Shown here: piece by piece, positions 47,001-57,480 of the stretch
Position numbering within the stretch: the first letter of the stretch is position 1
Layout of the letters: each line of letters starts with the position of its first letter
Assembly (NCBI GenBank): GCA_022749755.1
Contig: CM040453.1
Span: 146,102 to 210,101 of the forward strand
Source of the DNA: Azadirachta indica
Lineage: Eukaryota > Streptophyta > Magnoliopsida > Sapindales > Meliaceae
DNA: 64,000 nt
Direction: 5' to 3'
Translations under genes and position numbers: made by a program
Notes under the pieces: generated by a model
Database searches by the model: none
What the model was told of the DNA's origin: nothing
Seen by the model: the letters and a program-made list of their open reading frames with translations, nothing else

Positions 47001-48640
47001 GATGCAACGTTGGTCAATGCCCAAGCAGCCTCAAACTGCACGTAATAGCAAAGTTACTCCTGATGTTCAGACAATACCTCAAACACATTATTGCACTTGA
47101 ACAGGAAAAGAAAAGTCAGAAACAGTTCCCACTTGTAGTTGGGGCATATCATGCCTTCCAAGAAACTCCACAAAGCGAGGGACAACACCAGCTTTAATTA
47201 CTTCATCAATTGGAGGGCTGCGTTCTACCCAATGATAAAGACCAAATAGTTAACATTATAATATGAATCACAATATATACATATTGGCAGAGGAATCATG
47301 TTCATACCAATTGATAACAGCTTTCTGAACTGTGTAGTTGCCTCTAACTGTGATGCGGGATCATCAGACCACACTCCTTGTACCATCAAGGGAATACTTT
47401 CCAACTGTTAGACAACGCCAACATCAAAAGTAAAACATGAAACTTGTAATTACTAAATCAAATACCACGAGAAAAAGAAAACAAAGCTCAACTTTGGTAA
47501 TACAACTAAAAAATAGACATTCTTCTGCACAAAAAAATTAAGACCACAAGCCCATTTTCATTCAAACAAATCATGAGATTTACATACGAGGGTCCAGAGA
47601 TCATTGCAAAAAAAAAAAGAAAAAATCCAATGATAGCAAAAAAGTTAATGTAGATAACCTGTGATTGTGGAAGCACCAAATGGTTGTTGGCATTGAAAAA
47701 GAAGAATAATATCTTCTAAGCACTTTCTGAAAATATTTCAATAAAAGGACTGATATGAAGCCAAAAAAGAAGATATATGACCTTTTCATACAGAGATCTC
47801 TATTTCTCAGTTTCCATGAGCAAACTAACACGAATAGTGTGTCAAGGACTGCTTTGCAAACTGCCAAAAGCACTTCTGCATATATTTTACAGTCCAGGTG
47901 ATGCATGCACAAATTAATTTTTGAGATCACTAAAGCACTCTGAGTTATATTTTTAGAATCACTTGATGGATAGGTGTGTTTTCATATGACACTTTCAAGA
48001 ACACGGTAAAAAGCAATTTCTCTGAAAAGCAAGTCTTCCGGAAAGACTTCCAAACTCTAAATTCTTTACAGATCATAAACATAAACCTATCAATTGAAGA
48101 ACAAAAACTCCATCTACACTCATTTCAGCGGGGCAACTAATTTCATCAAGACCCACACTGATTAAACACAGTAAAATACAAAATCCATTCATTGCAATGT
48201 TATAAATTCCATCAAAATCAACCAAAATCGCAAACCTATCTTACAATTATATAAATATCTTAACTTCATCCATTTCCCACAATCTCCAACAGACAAAATC
48301 ACGACTTTATTAAGATCCCAGAAACACACATCAAAGCAGAAATCAATGCAATAAAAACCCACAAAGCAAAAATCAAAACATGAGCGAAAAAGGCAAGCCC
48401 TTTGTTATTTTAATTTACCTTCTTTTCAATGGCGGCCGCAGCGTTCTGGGAGGCATCGAGAAGTTGCTGAGACTGCAGCAAAAGACCTTCACGACGTTTC
48501 TTCAACAAATTATCTTCTCTCTTATTCTTTCTGATCTCCACCAGATTATCTTCTCTCCTCCGCCGCGCCTCCTCCGCGTCGACCCCAGTCTTATACCCCT
48601 TCTTCCTCACCTCCGTTCGCGTGCTCGGTCTCAACGACAT
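44085..48640 (-). CDS. IMPA4: Importin subunit alpha
   Basis: Ten coding exons (minus): 48419-48640, 47308-47404, 47133-47224, 46904-47035, 46310-46495, 46038-46201, 45772-45850, 45322-45450, 44563-44690, 44085-44469; 537 residues. Importin alpha binds classical nuclear localisation signals and links cargo to importin beta. The first exon carries the importin-beta-binding domain (about 1-70, basic clusters EEARRRRE and [12 protein letters not shown]). Ten Armadillo repeats follow, with the NLS-binding Trp/Asn ladder in [60 protein letters not shown] and [12 protein letters not shown]. The C-terminus [16 protein letters not shown] is typical of plant importin alpha. Sequence and locus order point to IMPA-4 (At1g09270), the isoform connected with Agrobacterium transformation in Arabidopsis. 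A 24-A run lies in intron 6. Confidence 0.95.
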
Positions 48641-48870
48641 GTCCTTTCTTTTTTTGGTTTTTCTGCGAAATGCTGAACCGGACTACAAAGAAAGAGAGAG
48701 GAGGAAAGAAGCGATCGAATGAAAAAAATGGTGAAAGTAAATGATTTTTAATTGGATCTTAAGTAATTTAGCTAAACTCCTTGTTTATTTATTGTTAAAT
48801 ATTACTTAATTATTCTCTTAGAAAATAAATAAAATAAAATAAAATAAGAATAATCACGTATACCGTTAAC
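48641..48870. promoter_or_regulatory. Importin alpha leader and promoter region
   Basis: Short GA-rich stretch (48680-48720) upstream of the ATG followed by AT-rich DNA with an (AAAAT)n run at about 48826-48850. No TATA box was fixed. The AT-rich inverted repeat begins immediately beyond. Confidence 0.45.
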
Positions 48871-48879
48871 GTTTGCTGA

Positions 48880-50040
48880 ATAAGTAAATATCTTAATATT
48901 TAAAAAAAAATAAAAATTTCTTAATATTTAGATAAATAAACAGATACCTTAATTAAGTTGAGGAATTAATTTATTATCATTTGTATTTTTAATTTTATAT
49001 AGAATAATAATATGATATATATTTTATTTAATCATAATACTTTAATCTTTATTTTAATATTTTTTTATAATATATATTTTTTTTATTATAACAATTTAGT
49101 CCCATATTTAATTTTTTTATAATATATTCAAAACTAAATATATTTTTAATTTATTATTTCAATAAAAATTAAAAAAGAAAATGTTATTAAAAAATTTGAA
49201 ATGATGAGTTAAATTAAACTCATGTTAAAATAATTATAACTTTTTTTCTACAATAAATTTGATATTTAATTATTAAAAAATTAAAATATATTTTAATATT
49301 TTATTCTTATATTAATATTTTTTTTAAAAAAAATTGTATTAAATTTATTATATTTGTTTAGAAAAATCATTAAAATATAAATAAAAAAGTAAAAAAAATT
49401 AGTATTATTTATTAATAAAATTAGTAATTAAATATATTTTATATCCTTATTAACCAATATACTTTAATTTTAATTAAAAAATAGAGAAAAATTGTTGATT
49501 ATTTTTGTTTATAATATATATATATATGTATTTATTGTTTATATTTTTTTATTTAAAAAAATGCATGTAACATAATTTTTAAATAAATATATTACATGTA
49601 AAAATAAAACATTAAAAAATATTTTAATTAAATTTTTTTAATAATTAAATATTAAATTATTATTATAAAAGTAAAATAAGAGGGTTAAAAATACTTTAGC
49701 ATATAAACGTGACTTAAATCATTATTTGAATTTTTTTAATAATTATATTTTTTAAAATTTTTTATTAAAATAATAAATTAAAAAATTTATTTAGTTTTAA
49801 GTATATTGTGAAAAAAATATTAAATAAAGATTAACTTGCTATAATTAAAAAATATATTATAAAAATATTAAAATAAAGACTAAAGTATTATAATTAAATA
49901 AAATATATATCATATTATTATTATATAAAAAATATTAGAGATACAAATGATAATAAATTAAATGGTCAATTAACGAAATAAAAGTTAAAGGAATAACTGT
50001 CTATTTATCAAAATGTGAGCAGAACATCTATTTTTTATCA
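48880..50040. repeat. AT-rich 1.15-kb inverted repeat, MITE/foldback-like
   Basis: The two halves are reverse complements with small gaps. The segment at about 48964-49080 (CATTTGTATTTTTAATTT, then TATGATATATATTTTATTTA) returns inverted at about 49850-49960 (TAAATAAAATATATATCATA, then ATACAAATG). Weaker pairing extends outwards (GATAAATAAACAG against CTGTCTATTTATC) and inwards. The region holds no open frame. It is best read as a non-autonomous transposon with long terminal inverted repeats. Outer ends and target duplication are not fixed. Confidence 0.7.
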
Positions 50041-51035
50041 AACATCATATGGTATTTAGTTATTAAGGCAAACATAAGGGACATGTCATTATCCCAATAG
50101 AATAACACTATTACAATTGGTTTTGGAAAATGTTTTCCATAAACAGTAAAAATCTTCTAAGATTTAGTAGCCAACCCGAAATAAAAGAAATTTTTAATTA
50201 AAAAGCTATGGGTCCGGCTTTATTCTTTCCAAGCTCATCTTTAAGTTTATTGGGCTTTTGTTTTTCTTGTATGTTGCTTTCTAGCCCAGCCGTAAATTAA
50301 TATAACATGCAAGCCCAAGTCACATTGTGAATCTGAAAACCTTTGTCATCTTGATTAATGATTATGCATGACACGATAAATTCATGATCTTTAAATCTCT
50401 CTCATTGTCTCTCTCCTTTTATTTCGTAAAAAAAAAATGCCAAATTAATAAACTCATTATGACATTTATAATCGTGTATGCTATTACACAATTTATATAA
50501 ATAATAAGTTCTAAAAATAATAATTTAGGAATATTTTCGTCCATATCCTTCTTCATAGAGGAAAATAATATTTTATACGAGGCATTTCTAAATAATTATA
50601 AGATTTTTTTTTTGGTTTCTAAAAAAAGAAAAAAAAAAAAAGAAGCAAGTCTTACCCACGTTAAATTCAAAAATCTAATAAATAGATTATTCAACATAGT
50701 CAATACCATTTATTTTTCTCAATCTTGTCATAGATCATCGCCGTGACAAAAGTCCAACGTTATTGCTAGTGTAATACAACTAATTCCAACTAATACACAA
50801 GCAAAAATTAATAATAATAATAATTTTTCCCAAGATTTCAAAATTTCCCTCCAAACCGACAATTTCAAATCAAAGTAATTTTGTCTTACATGCAAAAATT
50901 CCCACCATTTAACCCGAGTTGGACCCACGTAACCATGATATCATACCCTCAAAACAAGCAAACTGTTATTGCGAAAACTTATCATATCATATCATATCAG
51001 AGAAATTAATTAAGTGAGAAAGTTTAAAGGCAGAG
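50041..51035. other. Intergenic, AT-rich
   Basis: No gene recognised. A short (TCATA)n run ends near 50999, just before the small membrane-protein gene, whose promoter should be in this stretch. The open frame at 50728-50928 minus has one hydrophobic segment but no similarity I recognise. Confidence 0.45.
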
Positions 51036-51218
51036 ATGGTGTTCGGAAGGTGGGTGAACTCAGCATTACGGTGGCCGCAGTACTTCACAATGTCATCGTG
51101 GAGATATGTGGAGCTGAGAGTTGATGAAGTGGTTTGGAGCGTTGTAACGGCGGTGGAGTCAATTGCACTCGTCTCCATGTTCTGTTTTTTCTTCCTCTTC
51201 TGCGGTTGTACGGTATAG
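51036..51218 (+). CDS. Small single-span membrane protein, 60 residues
   Basis: Complete short frame from a good start context (AGAGATGG) to a TAG. The N-terminal half is aromatic and basic (FGRWVNSALRWPQYF, then SSWRYVELRVDEVVW). The second half is one hydrophobic helix with a Phe/Cys-rich end (LVSMFCFFFLFCGCTV). The codon usage and ordered amphipathic-then-membrane layout look genuine rather than random. I believe similar unnamed short proteins occur in other plants, but cannot name the family. Function and membrane are unknown. Overlapping frames on both strands are shadows. Confidence 0.6.
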   Translation: MVFGRWVNSALRWPQYFTMSSWRYVELRVDEVVWSVVTAVESIALVSMFCFFFLFCGCTV

Positions 51219-52121
51219 AGTTTAGACTACTGTCAAGTGAACATTTATGTATGTTTATAAATTGTCGTTGTGGGAAAGCTGACGTCGTGAGTATCTGGAT
51301 CTGGGTGACGTCGGAAATTTACGTCAGATATATGACGGAGACGGAGATATCTAAGTTGGTGGCCAAGATTAATGCAGAGTATTGAAGCGAGGAGAGAAAA
51401 CATAAGTGGCAGCTAATTGAGATTTTGGTTGTTTGTACTCGTAGTATTTATTATTGCTCGTGTTTAATCAAATATTTGGATTTGGAAGACATAATTTGCA
51501 TTTTATTTTAAATTATTCGTCTTAATATTATTAGCCTTTGAATTTTCTATCCTTAAATTGTCTTATTACGTTTATTTTGTAAATTTTGAATTATATATCT
51601 GATATATATATATATGTATATGTAGCTTTAATTTGAGAATTTTAATTATTTCATAAAACCTTTTAACAAGTAATATATACATATATATATATATATACAT
51701 CAATATTAGTTTATCGACTCATCTCTAAAAGTTTTCCTACTTAATGACACGAAATTTGCTTTCAAAGACAGATTAATTAAGAAACTAAAACAAGAACGAG
51801 AACTGGGTCTTGCGATTTGTACGTGGTGGCTAGAAAATGTTAATTATAAGCTAGCCTAGCCAGTGCCGCTGCCACCATACATATACAGATATAGAAGAAG
51901 TCGTTTATTTGATTCATCCACTCATTTCAAATAATAAGACAAGACAATATAATTAATTCTCCGAGGTAGATTATATATATATATATTTTTTTTTCTTATA
52001 CACGCGATATCTCATCATCATCATCATCATCACTACATCAGACGTACACTTTCAATCCGACATACTCCAAGAAATTTAATTCCGCCGGGGGTTTTGCAAT
52101 TAAGAGAGTGAAGCATCAATT
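51219..52121. other. Intergenic with microsatellites
   Basis: 3' flank of the small gene, then AT-rich DNA with (TA)n runs near 51604-51620, 51680-51700 and 51972-51985 and a (TCA)n run at about 52012-52031. No gene recognised. Confidence 0.5.
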
Positions 52122-52229
52122 GATGTCATTGCAGTTAAGAAAGTGAAGGAACTGGCCAACATTGTGGTGGGTAAGACCAATTTGGATGAGTTTGGCGTGG
52201 GGGCAGTACAATTGAAGCTTCTGCTTTTT
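52122..52229 (+). pseudogene. Fragment of gatA (glutamyl-tRNA amidotransferase subunit A)
   Basis: About 108 bases encode VKKVKELANIVVGKTNLDEFGVG, split here as VKKVKELAN and IVVGKTNLDEFGVG, the amidase-signature region of organellar GatA. One extra G in the GTGGGGGC run shifts the frame; after it the next frame reads GSTIEASAF, matching the family's GSTTEGSAF. A stop follows at once. No other gatA exon is nearby, so this is a stray single-exon-sized pseudogene piece. The intact enzyme makes Gln-tRNA(Gln) in plastids and mitochondria. Confidence 0.7.
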
Positions 52230-53083
52230 AGGTATGGAGGCTTTCTTATTCGTATTTTTGTTATCTGTGATATTTGAAGTATACCCCTATTGTTGCTTCA
52301 TTTTTTTCTTTTATTATCAATATATGTACCATTAGTTTAATTCTGGTCAAATTGATGAAAACTCGAGTGTCTTTCAGTTTATCCAAGTACTAAACGCTAG
52401 TTGTAGTTGGAATTTTATTTTCTTTAAGGTTTTTGCGTCAGTCCATGTTAACTTGTGTTAGTGGGTTTCAATAATATTGGACACTGAATGAAATACAAGA
52501 ATGTATTGTTCGGATTAAAATTTTAACGATGTTGATTTGAATTTGACTTCTATATTTGGCATGTAAAGCAGAAGTAAAAATCTCTTTAATTCTGTGGGTT
52601 CTATAGGATAAATCTCTTTGATTTGGATTTGCCTTCTACATCCAACAACCCAAAAATTAACCTGTATAAATTTTATATATAAAAATATTATCTTCTGATT
52701 CATACTTTTCTTGCACACCCAACTTATTACGGGATTGAACCAACCTGCTGCCTTCAGGATGAAATATTGTTTATTTTCAAGCAGCCATAATTTCCGTAGT
52801 ACTCCACTGTCTTATTTCCAACTTGCCGAGACTCAAGACTAAGAAAATGTAAGAATTATTTGTCCTCAAATTCACCAGCTGGACCTCATTTTATTTTGGA
52901 ATCTTTTAAGCGACATACATATCTTAGCATGATTGAGATATTGTAATTTTTAATTTTTGATTATTATAAATTGAAATTATTACCTATCAAGTATCAATAA
53001 TTAAGTAGATAAAACTGTTGTATAAGAATAAATGTTTGACAAGTACTTTGTTATTGGGTTTTTAAAAATTAAATGAAAATATA
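52230..53083. other. Intergenic between gatA fragment and viral repeat
   Basis: AT-rich, no protein-like frame. The frame at 52515-52718 (minus) is not recognised. Confidence 0.45.
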
Positions 53084-53600
53084 ACATACAAATATACCCA
53101 ATTTCTAAATCCCTATCATGATATATAAAAGGAAAGGGACTTTATTCTTGCTTTCATTTACTTTGAACTTGATTTACAAAATGAAATCATTATCACTATC
53201 ATCAACTAACTCCTTCAGAATAACATGTATTCTTCTTCCCCAGCATTATCATTATCAATTTTCCTTCTATTTAATAATTTCTTTTTGGAAACCCAAAAAA
53301 CATATATATGTTACACTCCATTTTTGATTTAAAGAGGTCCAACTTTTTGAATCAACTTATCTTTGTATCTGTTTGGGCAAGTTGGTGTTAGATTTGAACC
53401 CATAATTAGTTAAAATAATAGATAATATAGTATAAAAAAATTAAGTTAAAAAATGTAGGTGCCACTCAAAAAGATATAGACGAACTTTCTTTGTAAATAT
53501 ATGTAGGTTGGGCTATCATTTTCTTTGATGTTAAAGGCAATAGCATATTTATTGATATTTAAACATTTGAAGTTAGCTAGGAAAAGTTATTGTCCATTGA
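53084..53600 (+). repeat. Left direct repeat of the viral insertion
   Basis: 517 bp, about 97% identical to 56963-57480 (some 13 substitutions and one indel). It carries a strong TATA box, ATATATAAAAGGAAAGGGA, at 53121-53139, so it probably represents the viral intergenic promoter and leader. Its right end runs directly into protease-type coding sequence. Confidence 0.88.
53121..53130 (+). promoter_or_regulatory. TATA box in the left viral repeat
   Basis: ATATATAAAA followed by a purine-rich stretch, a typical pararetroviral pregenomic promoter. The right copy has ATATGTAAAA at the same place, a change likely to weaken it. Confidence 0.6.
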
Positions 53601-54133
53601 AATTACAACAATTACAGAATAATGTTAGAATAGACTTACTAAAAAATCCCACTAAAAAACAGAAAGAAATTATTCAACCCCACAATTCTGTAGAATCCAA
53701 TAATAACCCTGATGACACGTTTATTCAACTTGTTAGTAAGATTAATTTTCAAAAATGGTATATTCACATATCACTCCATATAGGAAATAGTTTCCACTTA
53801 GAAACTACAGCCTTAATTGACTCCGGTGCTGATCAAAATTGTATTAGAGAAGGAATAATACCAACACAATTTTATGAAAAAACTAGTGAAAAATTACATG
53901 GTGCGAATGGTTCAAATCTTAACGTTAGGTATAAATTATCAAATGCAAAAATTTGTAATAATAATTATTGCTTTAGGAATAATTTTACTTTAGTCAAAAA
54001 TTTTAACCAAAACATTATTTTAGGTACCCCATTTTTGACCCAAATATATCCTTTCACTGTAGATGACAAAGGAATTTATATTCACGTGTTACGCAAACAA
54101 ATCACCTTTCATTTCTTGTCTCCTATTAGTTAA
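53601..54133 (+). pseudogene. Caulimovirid aspartic protease region
   Basis: Open to a stop at 54133. The active-site motif ALIDSGADQNCI lies near 53812-53848 and a second hydrophobic loop, NIILGTPFL, near 54012. This is the retropepsin-type protease that cuts the viral polyprotein. The frame starts within the left repeat rather than after a coat-protein domain, and reverse transcriptase continues in another frame, so the polyprotein is broken on both sides. Confidence 0.8.
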
Positions 54134-55689
54134 AAAGAGATCAATTTACTCCAAGAAAATTTTATTACCCGACAACTTAACATTATATCCAATAAAAAAA
54201 ATCATATCCAAGTTTTGCAGAAAGAAATCCAGTATGACAAAGTAGAAAAATAATTAGAGAATCTTACTATTCAAGCACGAGTTCAAAAACTTCAATTATT
54301 TTTAGAAAAAGAAATATGTTCGGACCTACCCAATGCTTTTTGGAAAAGAAAAAAGCATATAGTCTAACTTTCATATAAAAACATTTTAATAAAAAATAAA
54401 TTCTTACAAAAGTCCGTTCTATTCAAATGAATCATGAACTTTTAGAACATTGTAAAAAAGAAATTAATGACCTACTCAATAAAAAACTTATTAGGAAATC
54501 CAAGTCTTCTTGGAGTTGTTCAGCTTTTTATATTAACAAAAATTCTGAAATAGAAAGAGGAGTCCCTAAATTAGTTATTAATTACAAACCCTTAAATAAG
54601 GTTCTTTAATGAATTAGGTATCTAATCCCTAATAAAAAGGATTTACTCAAAAGATTATACAATGGTGCAATATTTTCAAAATTCAATATGAAAAGTGGAT
54701 TTTGGCAAATACAAATAGATGAAAAGGATAGGTACAAAACAGCCTTTACAGTACCATTTGGCCATTACGAATGGAACGTAATGCCATTTGAACTCAAAAA
54801 TTTCTCTTCGGAATTCCAAAATATTATGAACGATATATTCAACCCTTACACACATTTTTCTATTGTATACATAGATGATGTTCTTATCTTTTCTAATTCA
54901 ATAGAACAACATTTTAAACATTTAAATTTATTTCTTCATGTGGTCAAAAAGAATGGTCTAGTAGTGTCAGCCACCAAAATGAAATTATTCCAAAGTAAGA
55001 TTATATTTTTAGGCCATGAAATATACAAAGGCACTATTCAACCTATTAATAGATCAATCGAATTTGTTTCAAAATTTTCTGATGAAATCAAGGAGAAGAC
55101 TCAATTACAAAGATTTTTAGGATCACTAAATTATGTAGCAGATTTTTTCCCAAACCTTAGACAACTTTGTGAACCATTGTACCAAAAATTAAGGAAAAGT
55201 CCTCCTAATTGGACTGAAAAACATACTAGAGTAATTAAGCTTCTTAAACAAAAAGTTAAGGTTTAACCGTGTTTATCTATTCCAGATCCTAGTGCAACCC
55301 TTATAGTCGAAACAGATGCTTCAGACATAGGTTATGGTGGAATACTCAAGCAAAAAGCTAATAGAAGTGATAAAGAATTAATAATTAGATTCTATACAGG
55401 TATCTGAATAGGAGCTCAGAAAAATTATTCAACAATTAAAAAAGAAATTTTATCAATTGTTTTATGTATTATGAAATTTCAAGATGATTTATTCAATAAA
55501 AGTTTTTTATTACGGATTGACTGTAAATCTGCAAAAGAGGTTTTAGAAAAAGATGTTAAAAATTTAGTATCCAAGCAAATATTTGCAAGATGGCAGGCAA
55601 TTTTGTCCAACTTTGATTTTCAAATTTCCTATATAAAGGGAGAATCCAATCCTTTACCAGACTATCTTACGAGAGAGTTTTTACAATGA
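54134..55689 (+). pseudogene. Caulimovirid reverse transcriptase and RNase H, disrupted
   Basis: Reverse transcriptase motifs appear in order: LVINYKPLNK near 54570, a block with FSKFNMKSGFWQIQ near 54675, AFTVPFGHYEWNVMPF near 54741, and the catalytic YIDDVLIFS near 54868. RNase H follows with ETDASDIGYGG near 55310 and YIKGESNPLPDYLTREF near 55632, a closing pattern characteristic of caulimovirids. In-frame stops occur near 54607, 55264 and 55405, and the frame differs from that of the protease, so no functional enzyme can be made from this copy. Confidence 0.88.
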
Positions 55690-55730
55690 AAGATAGAGAG
55701 TGAAATTCAAACATAGAGAGAAAATCCAAA

Positions 55731-56957
55731 ATGTCCAGCAAAAGTATGAAACCGTCAGATTATGCAATGACTACTCAAATCTCTATCCCTGGTTACGGTA
55801 ATATTCCAGTTGCATCAACAACAGGTATGATTTCTTCAACTCAAGAGTATCCTCCTCTCTCCTATACTCAAGTTATAAAATCTGGGTCTTCTACCCAACC
55901 TAGGTCATCTATCCAGAAAAATATTGTGTCTTCTACACAAGTTCCTACTAAAAAATCTCAATATAAAACAAAATCTCAAGCACAGCATATCCAAATTAGC
56001 CCTTATGATAAACCAATCTAATTAAAAGACCTTTATGCCCTTACTAATAGATTATTCCATCCTGATTTCCAATTTCTTACCAATACCCCACTCAAAAATA
56101 GAAGATTTTACGAATTCATTCTAGTAGACACAAAATCTGTAGAAATTAACCATCACCATAACCCAAAAGGCTTTAACCAAATCGCCTACTCCACCTGCAA
56201 AATTAAAAAAATTTTATCACCCAGAGAATTCCCTACAATCTCGATATACTCAACTGTACCTTTTTCTATACCATACAAATCGGAAGGATACAATTATATT
56301 GATTATCAAAAGGTATGGTTTAATATGTTTTTTCTTAGATCATTTGACTATTCCTGATTTATTCAATTTGACCCAACTTATGCAAACCTCACATCTTCCT
56401 GATTTCAAGAATGGTGGTTCTTTTAAGGACCCGAACTATCAATGTACCCACAACAAGTTATCCAAGAATCCTTTCCCTGGTTCAAGAAAAATATTCCAAA
56501 AACTAATCAACCATTTTTTGCTGAACTCAATCTTCATATTAGATTCTCAATACCATGGATCCTTTTATGGAATTTTACAGTAAAAAGATTTTATCTAGAA
56601 TGTAATCTGTCCTTATTAAAAGAATGCAAAATTAAATGGTGGAACAAATATGACTTAAACAAAATTACTCCTTCAGCAATTACTCAATGGTTAAAGTCAG
56701 AAAAGACGATTGTAAAAGCAGTCAAAGAAGTCTTTTCTCCGCCTCCAAAGAGGACTTCTACTCCCCTTGACAAGGCCAGCTCAAGCATCCCTCCAAAGAA
56801 TAAGAGACAGTACTATGCCAAAATGTTCGATGAATTAATCAAAAAAATGGAAGAAGAAGAAAATAATGACACTCAAGAATCTTCAACAGGATCAACTCAA
56901 CCTCTGACAGATGAGCCATATGGTGGACCATTCTCTCAGGACCCATTTGATTTATAA
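55731..56957 (+). pseudogene. Second viral reading frame, function unknown
   Basis: A separate frame about 40 bases after RNase H. It begins MSSKSMKPSDYAMTTQ with a Ser/Thr/Gln-rich region of about 95 codons, then a stop at 56019-56021. After the stop the same frame continues with ordered, aromatic-rich protein sequence (LKDLYALTNRLFHPDFQF), a further stop or shift near 56405-56440, a Trp-rich part, and an acidic tail (KKMEEEENNDTQESS). A downstream second ORF is known in florendoviruses without assigned function, and this looks like its decayed counterpart. Confidence 0.65.
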
Positions 56958-56962
56958 TTATC

Positions 56963-57480
56963 ACATACAAATATACCCAATTTTTAAATCCCTATCATGA
57001 TATGTAAAAGGAAAGGGACTTTATTCTTGCTTTCATTTACTTTGAACTTGATTTACAAAATGAAATCATTATCACTATCATCAACTAACTCCTTCAGAAT
57101 AACATGTATTCTTCTTCCCCAGCATTATCATTGTCAATCTTCCTTCTATTTAATAATTTCTTTTTGGAAACCCAAAAAACATATATATGTTACACTCCAT
57201 TTCTGGTTCAAAGAGGTCCAACTTTTTGAATCAACTTATCTTTGTATCTGTTTGGGCAAATTGGTGTTAGATTTGAACCCATAATTAGTTAAAATAATAG
57301 ATAATATAGTATAAAAAAATTAAGTTAAAAAATATAGGTGCCACTCAAAAAGATATAGATGAACTTTCTTTATAAATATATGTAGGTTGGGCTATCATTT
57401 TCTTTGATGTTAAAAGGCAACAACATATTTATTGATATTTAAACATTTGAAGTTAGCTAGGAAAAGTTATTGTCCATTGA
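56963..57480 (+). repeat. Right direct repeat of the viral insertion
   Basis: 518-bp partner of 53084-53600, starting five bases after the second frame's stop and ending at the same sequence, CCATTGA, where flanking plant DNA begins. No TG...CA ends and no clear target duplication, as expected for illegitimate integration rather than LTR retrotransposition. Confidence 0.88.

Larger units (their letters stand above)
53084..57480 (+). mobile_element. Endogenous pararetrovirus (Caulimoviridae), defective, flanked by direct repeats
   Basis: A 4.4-kb integrated viral sequence: left repeat 53084-53600, protease 53601-54133, reverse transcriptase and RNase H about 54250-55689, a second reading frame 55731-56957, right repeat 56963-57480. 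The order protease, reverse transcriptase, RNase H, then a separate downstream frame fits florendovirus-like endogenous caulimovirids. No integrase is present, which separates it from LTR retrotransposons. No movement or coat protein region is visible; in relatives these precede the protease, so they appear deleted. Frameshifts and stops disrupt the coding regions, so the copy is dead. The repeats fit a terminally redundant copy of a circular genome. Confidence 0.85.

Noticed and set aside
53118..53327. Repeated open frame in both viral repeats
   Set aside because: Lies in the promoter/leader region just after the TATA box; composition is random and it differs at its end between copies.
53084..57480. 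LTR retrotransposon interpretation of the viral region
   Set aside because: Repeats lack TG...CA ends, no primer site follows the left repeat, no integrase, and RNase H ends with a caulimovirid-type signature.
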